Program-made: the position numbers and the translations under genes | Source of the DNA: Bradyrhizobium sp. CSA112 | GTDB lineage: Bacteria; Pseudomonadota; Alphaproteobacteria; Rhizobiales; Xanthobacteraceae | Direction of reading: 5' to 3' | DNA: 64,000 bases | NCBI RefSeq assembly: GCF_029051645.1 | Contig: NZ_JAACFS010000020.1 | Span: 58,165-122,164, forward strand | Shown here: positions 17,486-25,765 of the stretch, in pieces | How positions within the stretch are numbered: position 1 is the stretch's first letter | Layout: every line of letters starts with the position of its first letter | The notes under the pieces: model-generated | Told to the model about the DNA's origin: nothing | What the model saw: only the letters and a program-made list of their open reading frames with translations | Databases searched by the model: none

Positions 17486-18454
17486 TTAATCGATCCGCAA
17501 CTTTGCATCGCGCACCACCTTGCCCCACTTGTCCATCTCGAGCTTGATGCGTGCGCCGAACTGATCCGGCGTATTGGCGACCGGCTTGAAGCCGAGCACC
17601 GTGAGGCGCTGCTTTACGTCCGGCTGGGCGACAATCTTGGCGATCTCACGATAAAGCAGATCGACGATCTCTTTCGGCGTCCCCGCAGGCGCGACGATAC
17701 CCGTGAGCGTGTCGGCGTCCTGATCCTTCACTCCCTGTTCGGCGAAGGTCGGCACGTCGGGCATCCCGGCGGCACGTTCGGCTGACGCCACGCCCAGCGC
17801 GCGCAGTTGTCCGCTCTGCACCGCCGATAGGGCAGGCGGCAGCGCGGTGAAGGCGATCGGCGTGTGCCCGCCGACCGTTGCCTGGATCGCCGGCCCAGCA
17901 CCTGTGAAAGGCACGTGCACCAGGTCGAGTTTGAAGGCCAACCGGAAAAGCTCGCCGCCCAGATGCGGCGTCGAACCGATGCCGGGACCGGCAAAGCCGT
18001 ACTTGCCGGGGTTGTCCCGAACAAGCTGCACCAGCTCGGGGAGTGTCTTGGCGGGCACTTGCGGGTTGACCACCACGACATTCGGAGAGACCGCGACCAG
18101 CGTCACGGGCGCGAAATCCTTGACCGGATCATACGGCACCTTGGCGTAGAGGCTGGGATTCACAACGAAACCGGTGCTGATGACCATGATGGTGTGGCCG
18201 TCCGGCGTCACGCGGGCGACCTGGCCGGCAGCGGTGTTGCCGCCGGCGCCGCCGATGTTCTCGACGAAGAACTGTTGGCCGAGATTGTCTGAAAGCTTCT
18301 GCGCCACGATGCGGGCAATGGCATCGGTCGGTCCGCCGGCGGGAAAGCCGACCACAACACGTACCGGCTTGTTTGGATAGCTTTGCGCCAATGTCGTCAC
18401 GACGCCGAACAGCAGCCACGCCGCTGCCAATACTACGCGCAAAGCCGCGGCCAT
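17486..18454 (-). CDS. Tripartite tricarboxylate transporter (Bug family) substrate-binding protein
   Basis: A 322-residue periplasmic binding protein. The signal peptide is MAAALRVVLAAAWLLFGVVT up to LAQS. The family signature follows directly: YPNKPVRVVVGFPAGGPTDA, then QQFFVENIGGAGGNTAAGQV and AKVPYDPVKDFAPVTLVA. Bug proteins bind carboxylates or small metabolites for TctAB-type transporters, but no tctA/tctB genes are adjacent, as is usual for orphan Bug proteins. It converges with the PilZ gene (16 bp between stops). Confidence 0.92.
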   Translation of the reverse strand: MAAALRVVLAAAWLLFGVVTTLAQSYPNKPVRVVVGFPAGGPTDAIARIVAQKLSDNLGQQFFVENIGGAGGNTAAGQVARVTPDGHTIMVISTGFVVNPSLYAKVPYDPVKDFAPVTLVAVSPNVVVVNPQVPAKTLPELVQLVRDNPGKYGFAGPGIGSTPHLGGELFRLAFKLDLVHVPFTGAGPAIQATVGGHTPIAFTALPPALSAVQSGQLRALGVASAERAAGMPDVPTFAEQGVKDQDADTLTGIVAPAGTPKEIVDLLYREIAKIVAQPDVKQRLTVLGFKPVANTPDQFGARIKLEMDKWGKVVRDAKLRID

Positions 18455-18538
18455 GGCGCTCTCCCCATTATGTTTGTTGGGGCCATCATCGGCGAGGCGG
18501 CGGCGCCCGGCAAGGGGCTATTGCGACGGCCGCGGCCG

Positions 18539-19174
18539 CTACTTCTTGAGCAACGGCTCGATCCGTTCTTCCAGCTCTTCGAACGACATCGAGCCCTGCA
18601 GCCGTACACCGTTGAGAAAGAAAGTCGGCGTCGACGTGACCTTCAGTTCGCGATGGGCGTATTGCTGATCGGCGTTCAGCTTGTCGAACTGCGCCTGGTC
18701 TTCCTCGCAGGTCTTGACGTCCTGCTCGCTCATACCGTGCTGCTTCCCGACATAGATCAGCGTATCCTTGGTTTGCGCCATCAGGCGGTCCTGCAGCTTG
18801 AATAGCATCTCGACTGCGCCGAGGTATTTTTCGGAATCATCTTTGCCGATGCAGCGCGCCAGTATCGAAGCCGCGGCGGCCTTGATGTCGAGCGGAAATT
18901 CCCGGAACACGAAACGTACCTTGCCGGTATCGATATATTTTGACCGCAACATCGGGAACACATTCTGGCCGAACGCTGCGCAATGCGGGCAACTCATCGA
19001 AGAGTATTCGGTGATGGTGATTGGGGCGTTCGCAGACCCGATTGCGATGTCCGGCAGCGATACCGGCTTGCCGACTGCTGCAGCAATCGCGCTTTGTGCG
19101 AGGGCAGCGCCGGGCATTGCAGGTGATGCAAAGGCAAGGAAGGTGGCGAAGGCAACGCGGCGACGAACGTTCAA
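18539..19174 (-). CDS. Periplasmic DsbA-family thiol-disulfide protein
   Basis: A 211-residue exported thioredoxin-fold protein. The signal peptide is MNVRRRVAFATFLAFASPAM to about GAALAQ. The active site is CPHC in SSMSCPHCAAFGQNVFP (about residues 61-64), and the cis-Pro loop is VTSTPTFFLNG. It resembles the BdbD/ScsC-like DsbA group used for disulfide formation or isomerisation with many envelope proteins. Two further Cys (ARCIGKD, KTCEED) lie in the helical insertion, in contrast to E. coli DsbA. No partner DsbB is adjacent. Confidence 0.9.
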   Translation of the reverse strand: MNVRRRVAFATFLAFASPAMPGAALAQSAIAAAVGKPVSLPDIAIGSANAPITITEYSSMSCPHCAAFGQNVFPMLRSKYIDTGKVRFVFREFPLDIKAAAASILARCIGKDDSEKYLGAVEMLFKLQDRLMAQTKDTLIYVGKQHGMSEQDVKTCEEDQAQFDKLNADQQYAHRELKVTSTPTFFLNGVRLQGSMSFEELEERIEPLLKK

Positions 19175-19361
19175 CGGTTACTCCGAACGAATTGGCAAGA
19201 GGCTAGCCGGCAAGGCCGCGGCATATCGACCATTCTATTGGTTTCGCGAACCAAAAGCCACCGACCTGACTGCGATCAGAGTTGACCGTAAATTGTTGGC
19301 GATCCAATCATAGGCGGCAGGAAGCGCAAGGCACACTCTGCAAACCAGGCAAGAGAACGTC

Positions 19362-20624
19362 ATGACTCAGCACACGGCGCTGTTGAGCGAAACGCAGACA
19401 GCGGACGCCATGTTGCGGGCAAGGGCGCGGCTGGTGGTTCCCGGCGGCATGTGGGGCCATCTGAATGCCGCGCGGCTCCCGGAAGGCTATCCGCAATTCT
19501 TTGCCTCCGCCGAGGGCTGCCGTGTGCGCGACGTCGATGGGCGCGAATATATCGATTTCATGTGCAGTTGGGGACCGATCCTGCTCGGCCATCGGCATCC
19601 CGAAGTTCAGGCGGCGGCTGAGGCGCAAGCCGCCAAGGGAGATTGCTTCAACGGCCCGGGAGAGGTCATGGTGGAACTCGCCGAAGATCTCGTCGCCATG
19701 TTGCCGCATGCCGATTGGGCGATGTTTCAGAAGAACGGCAGCGATGCGACCACGAGCTGCGTCACGATCGCCCGCGCCGGCACCGGCCGCCGCAAGGTGC
19801 TGGTCGCGCGTGGCAGCTATCACGGCGCGCTGCCATGGTGTTCGCCTGTTGTTGCCGGGGTGACGGCCGAGGACCGCGCGCATCTCCTGCACTTCGAGTA
19901 CAACGACGTGCAGAGCCTGCGAGCTACCGTCGAGGAGGCGGGCAAGGATCTCGCTGCGATCCTGGTGACGGCCTTCCGTCACGACATGGGGCGCGATCTC
20001 GAACTGCCAACGAAGGAGTTTGCGGAAGCCGCGCGTGCGGCATGCGACGCCGCTGACGCCGCGCTGATTATCGATGAAGTGCGGGCCGGCCTGCGCCTCG
20101 ATATCAGGGGGAGTTGGGAATCGCTGGGCGTGCGGCCGGACCTGTGCGCCTGGAGCAAGGCGATCGCCAACGGTTATGCGCTGGCTGCCGTTACAGGCAA
20201 CGATCGCTTTCGCGAAGCCGCCACCAAGGTATTCGTCACGGGCTCGTTCTGGTGCGGCACCGTGGCGATGGCGGCTGCGCGAGCGACATTGCGGATCGCG
20301 CGCGAGACTGACGTCACCGGGCATATCCGCGCGATGGGCTTGAGGTTGCGCGAGGGATTGGCGTCGCTCGCGAGCGAGCATGGCATCGCGATCCGCCAGA
20401 GCGGTCCGCCGCAGATGCCGCTGATGCTGTTCGAGGCTGACCCGGAGGTGCGCAAGGGCAGGGCGTTCTGCTCGGCCGCGCTCCACCACGGCGCGTTCTT
20501 TCATCCCCAGCACAATATGTTCCTGTCGTCGGCGCATCGCCCCGCCGATATCGACGAGGCGCTGCAGGCGGCCTCGCACGGCTTCAAGGCCGTCCGCGAA
20601 CTGGAAGTGAAATCCAACCAGTAA
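19362..20624 (+). CDS. Class III PLP-dependent aminotransferase (glutamate-1-semialdehyde-aminomutase-like)
   Basis: A 420-residue fold-type I PLP enzyme. N-terminal motif VPGGMWGHLNAARLPEGYPQ and DVDGREYIDFMCSWGPILLGH are aminomutase-like; the cofactor Asp lies in ALIIDEVRAGLRL and the Schiff-base Lys in DLCAWSKAIANGYALAAVTG. It differs from HemL in the first segment and is probably an omega-aminotransferase or a specialised aminomutase for a secondary substrate. A ribosome binding site (AAGAGAA) precedes ATG 19362. It is monocistronic. A 458-residue antisense open frame across it is a codon-composition artefact. Confidence 0.87.
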   Translation: MTQHTALLSETQTADAMLRARARLVVPGGMWGHLNAARLPEGYPQFFASAEGCRVRDVDGREYIDFMCSWGPILLGHRHPEVQAAAEAQAAKGDCFNGPGEVMVELAEDLVAMLPHADWAMFQKNGSDATTSCVTIARAGTGRRKVLVARGSYHGALPWCSPVVAGVTAEDRAHLLHFEYNDVQSLRATVEEAGKDLAAILVTAFRHDMGRDLELPTKEFAEAARAACDAADAALIIDEVRAGLRLDIRGSWESLGVRPDLCAWSKAIANGYALAAVTGNDRFREAATKVFVTGSFWCGTVAMAAARATLRIARETDVTGHIRAMGLRLREGLASLASEHGIAIRQSGPPQMPLMLFEADPEVRKGRAFCSAALHHGAFFHPQHNMFLSSAHRPADIDEALQAASHGFKAVRELEVKSNQ

Positions 20625-20670
20625 GCCGTCGGGACGAACCGGAGGCGCTTTGGGATTGTGGGCATCCATA

Positions 20671-20716
20671 AAAATGCCCCGCAACGCGGTCTTTACAACC
20701 GGCGGTGCGGGGCAGT
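20671..20716 (-). terminator. Hairpin with minus-strand T tract
   Basis: TGCCCCGCAACGC (from 20675) pairs with GCGGTGCGGGGCA (to 20714). On the minus strand the hairpin is followed by TTTTTATGG, so it would terminate the small gene ending at 20909; it might also stop readthrough from the aminotransferase gene. Confidence 0.6.
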
Positions 20717-20805
20717 CTTGGAGAAAACGGCGAGATCGCCGAATGATGCGACAACATCGTCGGCATCATGTGGATCGACATTCCACTCGCTTGGCGGCGT
20801 TCGCA

Positions 20806-20819
20806 TTGACCTGGATCAA
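20806..20819. promoter_or_regulatory. FixK/FNR-type box without an obvious target gene
   Basis: TTGACCTGGATCAA matches the FNR/FixK consensus TTGA-N6-TCAA with full half-sites TTGAC and ATCAA. It lies 186 bp after the aminotransferase stop and upstream of the end, not the start, of the small minus-strand gene. No coding frame with a plausible start follows on either side. Confidence 0.65.
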
Positions 20820-20908
20820 ATAGAAGGTACGGCGGGGCTGAAAAACGAGCGCAGCGGAACACCCGGCTGCGCAGGCTCCGGGCTTCGATTCAGGTTGCGG
20901 TCAGTTCA

Positions 20909-21166
20909 TCACGCGACGCGGTTCCATGCGTGCTTGCCGGGGGCAGGCGTATAGCACGCCGGATGTTCGAACGCGTCGTGGCCAGCCAGGTGCATGACCT
21001 CCACGCAATCAGCGTTAAGGCGTTCGTTATCGACCAACCGCTCCGCCAACACCAGCGCCTGGGATGGGCCGACCGATTGCACTTCGATCTGGCGTTGCAG
21101 GCACTTGAAGCTGTGGCCGTCGGAGTTGCAGAGATCCTTGTAGAAGGAGACGCGATAATTGTTCAT
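20909..21166 (-). CDS. Small conserved hypothetical protein
   Basis: An 85-residue protein beginning MNNYRVSFYKDLCNSDGHSF. I chose ATG 21166 because GGAAGGGAG precedes it at normal spacing; an in-frame upstream Met lies inside repetitive CCTTCCTTCC DNA. The sequence has a compact alternation of strand and helix (KCLQRQIEVQSVGPSQALVL), three Cys and ends KHAWNRVA. I do not recognise a named domain; similar short proteins occur near FixK-regulated genes in Bradyrhizobium and Rhodopseudomonas, which I recall only in general terms. It has a good minus-strand terminator downstream. Confidence 0.68.
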   Translation of the reverse strand: MNNYRVSFYKDLCNSDGHSFKCLQRQIEVQSVGPSQALVLAERLVDNERLNADCVEVMHLAGHDAFEHPACYTPAPGKHAWNRVA

Positions 21167-21220
21167 CTTTGCACTCCCTTCCTTCCTTCCTTCCGACATC
21201 CTGTCGGCCAGCTTATACTC

Positions 21221-21879
21221 TCATGCGTCCATATCTACCAGCCGCCGCTGGCGGTTGCGCAGCACGATTTGACGGGCGCTTGAGAACGCCGAGAATGCCC
21301 TGGTCGCTGAGCTGTGAAAGCGCCCGCGAAACGGTTTCCAGCGTCAGACCGAGATAGTCGCCGATGTCGCGCCGGCACATCGGCAGGGCCATCATGCCGG
21401 CCTTGGCGAGCCGACGGTCCATTTCCAGCAGGAAAGTCGCAACTTTTTTCATCGCGGGCTTGCGGCCCAGAAGCAACATGTGGTCTTCGGCGTGCCGGAG
21501 GTCGGTTGCGGTCATGGTCCAGAGACTATGGGCGACCTGGACATTCGATCCCGCGGCGGCTTCCAGGCTGCGGCTTCACCAGACGGACGGTGGTGTCGGC
21601 GATCGCCTCAGCAGTCAGCCGATGAGTCGAGCCGGCATCGAGTCCGAACACGTCACCGGGCAGATGGAACGCGCCGATCTGGCGCCGTCCGTCGTTGAGC
21701 AACTTGTAGGTGCGAACCGCGCCGCGGATCACCTGATAGACATATTCGGAAGGTTCGCCCTCGCCGTAAATTTCCTCGTCCTTCCGATAGGAAAACTCGC
21801 TGGCAACCACACCCGCGCAGGTCGCCATCACGCTGAATTGGTCGACAGTCGGAACGGCCTGGGCGCGTGGGGCGGGCAA
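21221..21879 (-). pseudogene. fixK: FixK-like Crp/Fnr regulator broken by two single-base indels
   Basis: Two partial frames make one Crp/Fnr protein. Residues from 21879 give the cAMP-fold part (VDQFSVMATCAGVVASEFSY, GAVRTYKLLNDGRRQIGAFH, LPGDVFGLD), and from about 21520 the HTH part (LPMCRRDIGDYLGLTLETVS). One base is missing near 21572: the DNA AAGCCGCAGCCTGG should read AAGC-N-CCGCAGCCTGG to continue as EAAAGSNVQVAHSLWTM. A second indel, an extra base near 21274, moves the frame off ARQIVLRNRQRR and the expected stop at 21221. In B. diazoefficiens FixK2 activates low-oxygen genes. Either a real pseudogene or two sequencing errors. Confidence 0.85.
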
Positions 21880-21908
21880 AACCTTGGCTGTCGGGACCGC
21901 CGGGGCGT

Positions 21909-22001
21909 GATCGGGGCGGAGACGTCGAGCCTTCGCAGCCGGTATGCCAGCTCCAAACCGTCGAGTTCCGCCATCTTGTAGTCAACGACAAGACAATCCG
22001 A
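21909..22001 (-). pseudogene. Truncated CheY-like receiver domain fragment
   Basis: Only about 31 residues remain: SDCLVVDYKMAELDGLEL then AYRLRRLDVSAPI. VVDYKMAELDGLEL contains the phosphoacceptor Asp and the loop following it, as in response regulators of the FixJ type. The first strand and acidic pair and the whole C-terminal half are absent. In B. diazoefficiens a single-domain receiver gene lies between fixJ and fixK2, in the same order as here. Confidence 0.75.
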
Positions 22002-22076
22002 GCGGCTTCGGGTGGAAGATCCGAGCAAGGCGACCCCGCTGCGGTGCGCACGTCGAAGCCCTCCGCACCAGTTCGG

Positions 22077-22269
22077 AGAGGTTACCGGCCTGCATCTTGG
22101 TCATTACGTTCGCCCGATAGACCTCCACCGTGCGCGGGCTGATATCGTGTTCCCGAGCGATTGCCTTGTTCGATTGCCCTGTCACCAGCTCCTGCATCAC
22201 CTGGCGTTCGCGCTGGGTAAGGCTGGCGCGCGCGAAGACATCATGCGTGCGTTGACCGAGAGCGCGCGC
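22077..22269 (-). pseudogene. fixJ: FixJ-type DNA-binding domain fragment
   Basis: About 64 residues of a LuxR/GerE-type HTH: RTHDVFARASLTQRERQVM, then QELVTGQSNKAIAREHDISP and RTVEVYRANVMTKMQAGNLS, ending SELVRRA. This is the C-terminal domain of FixJ. The whole N-terminal receiver is missing; the CBS-BON gene ends only 38 bp upstream. The frame stays open to 21982 but runs into unrelated residues after the HTH. No fixL is seen. Confidence 0.8.
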
Positions 22270-22306
22270 GGATAGGGCATTCCGCGGAACGCGCACGCCG
22301 GCGGGC

Positions 22307-23029
22307 CTAGCCCGCCCTTGCCCTCTCGATGTCCTCGGGCGATCTCAGAAACATCCCGGACATGGTATCGACCCAACACAGGCGGTCGTGAACTTTATTC
22401 ACGCCGGCGACGTTCTGCGCGGCCACCATGGCCGCTTGCCGCGAGCGTTCGTCGGTGATTACGCCACTCAGATGGACAATTCCGTCGTGCACGATGACGT
22501 TGAGGCCAAACGGGCTCCAATCGTGCTTATCGATCGCGGTCAGGACGCGGCTGCGAATGCGATCGTCATCGGCCGTCGGGTCGGGGATTTCGTGAGCAAG
22601 GCTTGCGACCGCCTGCATCAGATTGGCGCGCGACACAATGCCGACGAGCTTGTCACCCTTCATCACCGGCAGGCGCTTGATGTCGTTAGTCTCCATCACA
22701 TTGACGATCTCTTCCACTGTCGCGTCTTCGGTGACAGTAATCGGATCGCTGGCCATGACGTCCGAGACTCTGCGGCCGCGCTCACGAACGTAATCGACGG
22801 CGGAGTCGCCCAGCAGCACTTTGAGCCAGCGACCGCGCTTGCGCTGCGTGCCGATTTCGTTGCGGCGAATGAAATCACCTTCCGAGACAATGCCGACGAG
22901 CTGGCCGGCCGCATCGATAACCGGAAGCCCACTGACGTGATGCCGCAACATGGTATTGGCGGCCTCCAGAATGGTAGCATCCGGCGCGATCGTAATAACG
23001 GAGCGGGTCATGATCTGATGGGCGCGCAT
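22307..23029 (-). CDS. CBS-domain and BON-domain protein
   Basis: A 240-residue cytoplasmic protein with two CBS domains (about residues 1-65 and 85-140) and a C-terminal BON domain (about 155-225). CBS features are MTRSVITIAPDATILEAANT, HHVSGLPVIDAAGQLVGIVS and VMASDPITVTEDATVEEIVN; BON features are VHDGIVHLSGVITDERSRQA. Paired CBS domains bind adenine nucleotides. The BON domain is usually associated with membranes or lipids, but no signal peptide is present here. It is divergent from the alcohol dehydrogenase gene with a FixK-type box between, and likely induced at low oxygen. Confidence 0.88.
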   Translation of the reverse strand: MRAHQIMTRSVITIAPDATILEAANTMLRHHVSGLPVIDAAGQLVGIVSEGDFIRRNEIGTQRKRGRWLKVLLGDSAVDYVRERGRRVSDVMASDPITVTEDATVEEIVNVMETNDIKRLPVMKGDKLVGIVSRANLMQAVASLAHEIPDPTADDDRIRSRVLTAIDKHDWSPFGLNVIVHDGIVHLSGVITDERSRQAAMVAAQNVAGVNKVHDRLCWVDTMSGMFLRSPEDIERARAG

Positions 23030-23139
23030 GTGACGATCTCCTGTTCCATGTCATCGAGAAATGCGAGAAATGGCAAAATGCTATGGCTGGCACATCGTTG
23101 CCGACGTCGCCATGTTAGAGAGACGCCGCTCCGGGGCAA

Positions 23140-23153
23140 TTGACGGGGATCAA
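23140..23153. promoter_or_regulatory. FixK/FNR-type box in the divergent promoter region
   Basis: TTGACGGGGATCAA is a near-perfect FNR/FixK palindrome (TTGAC-N4-ATCAA). Its right edge is 58 bp before the alcohol dehydrogenase start, fitting activation at about -40; its left edge is 110 bp from the CBS gene start. One site may control both. Confidence 0.78.
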
Positions 23154-23211
23154 ACGGTGTTCCGTTCGCACCCGATAGGCTGCACACGCTTGCGTGAGGA
23201 CGAGAGACGAG

Positions 23212-24195
23212 ATGCATGCCATGGTCCTGACGGCGCCCGGCGCGCCACTGCGGCTTGAGCAGCGGGAGGATCCCGTCCCCGGACCTGGCGCCGTGCGCGT
23301 CAAGGTCAGTGCATGCGGGGTTTGCCGGACCGACCTGCATGTCGTCGATGGAGAATTGCCCGGCATCGCCTATCCCATCGTTCCCGGCCACGAGGTGGTC
23401 GGCCGAATCGATGCACTCGGCGCCGACGTCACGTTCTTGAAAGTCGGCGAACGGGTCGGTGTTCCCTGGCTCGGCTATACCTGCGGTGAATGCTCCTATT
23501 GCCGGAGCGGCCGGGAAAACCTCTGCGACCGTCCGCGCTTCACCGGTTACACGCGCGACGGCGGCTTCGCCACGCATCTGGTGGCGGATGCCCGTTATTG
23601 CTTTCCACTTGGCGAAGCCGACGACGATATCTCGACCGCGCCTTTGCTTTGCGCGGGCCTGATCGGCTGGCGCGCGCTTGTCATGGCGGGCGAAGGAGGG
23701 TGCCTCGGTATCTTCGGTTTCGGAGCAGCCGGACATATCATCGCGCAGATAGCCCGCTGGCAGGGGCGCTCGGTCTATGCCTTCACCCGCAAGGGCGATG
23801 TCGAGGCGCAGGCTCTTGCGAAATCGCTCGGCGCGGAATGGGCCGGGTCATCGGAGGATCAGCCTCCGGCGCCGCTCGACGCTGCGATTATTTTCGCGCC
23901 GGTGGGCGATCTCGTTCCGCTGGCGTTACGCGCCGTGCGCAAGGGAGGCCGCGTGGTGTGCGCGGGCATTCACATGTCGGACATTCCCTCGTTCCCTTAC
24001 CATATCCTCTGGGAGGAACGGCAGCTGCTTTCGGTCGCGAACCTCACGCGTGGCGACGGCGTCGCGTTTTTCAAGGCCGCGGCGCAAGCGGGCGTCAGAA
24101 CGCACACCAGCGTGTTTCCGTTGCGGGACGCAAATGAAGTCCTCTCGAAGCTGCGCGCCGGGCAAATCACTGGCGCCGCCGTGCTGCAGCCATGA
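23212..24195 (+). CDS. Zinc-dependent alcohol dehydrogenase (AdhP/AdhA-like)
   Basis: A 327-residue medium-chain dehydrogenase. The catalytic zinc Cys is in ACGVCRTDLHVVDGE, the His-Glu motif in PGHEVVGRIDALG, and the structural zinc lobe reads CGECSYCRSGRENLC. The nucleotide fold is CLGIFGFGAAGHIIAQIARW. ATG 23212 is preceded by GAGACGAG. It is the first gene of a run with the kinase gene (4-bp overlap) and CHAD gene, behind a FixK box. This subfamily is often found among low-oxygen genes; ethanol/acetaldehyde interconversion for redox balance is a reasonable inference. Confidence 0.9.
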   Translation: MHAMVLTAPGAPLRLEQREDPVPGPGAVRVKVSACGVCRTDLHVVDGELPGIAYPIVPGHEVVGRIDALGADVTFLKVGERVGVPWLGYTCGECSYCRSGRENLCDRPRFTGYTRDGGFATHLVADARYCFPLGEADDDISTAPLLCAGLIGWRALVMAGEGGCLGIFGFGAAGHIIAQIARWQGRSVYAFTRKGDVEAQALAKSLGAEWAGSSEDQPPAPLDAAIIFAPVGDLVPLALRAVRKGGRVVCAGIHMSDIPSFPYHILWEERQLLSVANLTRGDGVAFFKAAAQAGVRTHTSVFPLRDANEVLSKLRAGQITGAAVLQP

Positions 24196-25763
24196 CCAAG
24201 CAACCGCCCGCCAACATAGCCGTAACCGATGCTGATCTGCAGCAGCGCGTACTCGACTTCCTCGATCGTTCCAGCTTCGGTCCGGCCAAGGGCGGCAAGC
24301 GGATCGACACGCACGCCTCCATGGTTTTTCTCGGCGCCGATCGGGCATTGAAGATCAAGCGTGCCGTTCGCTTGCCGTTCCTCGATTATTCGACATTGGA
24401 AAAGCGCAGGCGCGCCTGCGAGGAAGAGCTGAAGGTCAACGCCGGCAACGCGCCCGAGCTCTACCGGCGCGTTGTCGCCATCACGCGCAATTCCGATGGC
24501 GCCTTCGAAATCGACGGCTCCGGCCCCCCGGTCGAATGGGCGGTCGAAATGACGCGGTTCGACGAGAAGCAGTCGCTCGATCGTGTCGCGGCGTCGAAGA
24601 CGGTCGAACCATCCCTTGCGGCGGCCGTGGCCGACGCGATTGTTCGATCCCACGACAAGGCGCCGCGGGCGGACGGTGAAAGCTGGCTTGCCTCTATTCC
24701 ACCCATCATCGAACGGAATACCGCAAAGTTTCGCACCGTACGCGGACTCGATACCGTTGCCATCGATCAACTCGATGCCGCCAGCCGTCGTTCTGCTACA
24801 ACATTGCAGCCGCTGCTCAGGCAGCGGGCCGAGCGAGGGTTCGTGCGCCGTTGCCACGGCGATCTGCATCTCGCCAATATTGCCTTGCTGGACGGCCGGC
24901 CGCTGCTGTTCGATGCCATCGAATTCGATCCGGCCATCGCCACGACGGATGTCCTCTACGACCTCGCGTTTACGCTGATGGATCTGATCCACTTCAATCA
25001 GGATACGGCGGCAAACGCGGTATTCAATCGCTACCTTGCGGGAGTAGGGGATGAAGGTCTCGATGGCCTCCGGCTGATGCCGCTGTTTTTGTCAGCGCGG
25101 GCGGCGATCCGGGCGCATGTGCTGTTCACGAAGAGCGAGCATGCCGGAGAGAGCGACGCGGCCTGGCAGGAGGCCAAGCGCTATTTCGATCTGGCAGGAC
25201 GCCTCATCACGCCCAAGCCACCACTGCTGGTGGCGATCGGCGGGTTGTCGGGGACGGGAAAGTCGGTGCTCGCACGCGACCTCGCGGGTCTGATCGAGCC
25301 TCCGCCCGGCGCGGTCATTGTCCGCTCGGATGTCGTTCGCAAGCACCTCTTCGGCACCAGCGAAACCACGGCTCTACCGGAATCTGCCTATCGGCCCGAT
25401 ACCACGAAACATGTATATGACGTGCTTTCGAGCACCGCGCAGCGCGTCCTCGCCCAGGGATGTTCGGTCGTGCTCGATGCCGCCTATCTGCAGGAAGCGG
25501 AACGGACGGAAATTGCGGCTCTTGCGGCCACGCTTGGCGTACGCTTCGTCGGCCTGTTCCTCAAGGCGGATCTCGCAACGCGGCTGGCGCGCATCGGGCA
25601 GCGCAGGGGCGATGCTTCTGATGCAACACGGAATGTTGCCCTGAAGCAGGAGACTTTTGCGATCGGCGCGGTAAACTGGCATATGATTGATGCCTCTGGG
25701 ACACCCGACCAGTCGCTGCGCAACGCCCGTGTTTCCTTACTTGCGGTGCCGGGCGAACAATAA
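24192..25763 (+). CDS. APH-like and AAA/P-loop kinase fusion protein
   Basis: A 523-residue two-domain kinase-like protein. Residues about 20-310 resemble an aminoglycoside-phosphotransferase fold, with the catalytic loop CHGDLHLANIALL near residue 221 and the metal Asp in LFDAIEFDP. Residues about 340-515 form a P-loop kinase (LLVAIGGLSGTGKSVLARDL, then VIVRSDVVRKHLFG), resembling gluconate/shikimate-kinase-like or Zeta-toxin-like folds. The start overlaps the adh stop by 4 bp (ATGA). The same architecture is widespread but its substrate is unknown. Context with CHAD and stress genes suggests a polyphosphate- or nucleotide-linked stress role, as inference only. Confidence 0.85.
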   Translation: MTKQPPANIAVTDADLQQRVLDFLDRSSFGPAKGGKRIDTHASMVFLGADRALKIKRAVRLPFLDYSTLEKRRRACEEELKVNAGNAPELYRRVVAITRNSDGAFEIDGSGPPVEWAVEMTRFDEKQSLDRVAASKTVEPSLAAAVADAIVRSHDKAPRADGESWLASIPPIIERNTAKFRTVRGLDTVAIDQLDAASRRSATTLQPLLRQRAERGFVRRCHGDLHLANIALLDGRPLLFDAIEFDPAIATTDVLYDLAFTLMDLIHFNQDTAANAVFNRYLAGVGDEGLDGLRLMPLFLSARAAIRAHVLFTKSEHAGESDAAWQEAKRYFDLAGRLITPKPPLLVAIGGLSGTGKSVLARDLAGLIEPPPGAVIVRSDVVRKHLFGTSETTALPESAYRPDTTKHVYDVLSSTAQRVLAQGCSVVLDAAYLQEAERTEIAALAATLGVRFVGLFLKADLATRLARIGQRRGDASDATRNVALKQETFAIGAVNWHMIDASGTPDQSLRNARVSLLAVPGEQ

Positions 25764-25765
25764 AG

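Noticed and set aside
19308..20684. Long minus-strand frame (458 codons) over the aminotransferase gene
   Set aside because: It is antisense to a gene with clear PLP-enzyme motifs, has no recognisable domain and arises from high-GC codon structure.
21265..21285. TTGACGGGCGCTTGAG as another FixK box
   Set aside because: The right half-site TCAA is missing and the sequence belongs to the coding remnant of fixK.
21260..21580. Programmed frameshifting in fixK
   Set aside because: Neither indel is at a slippery heptamer with a following stem, and two independent shifts would be required.
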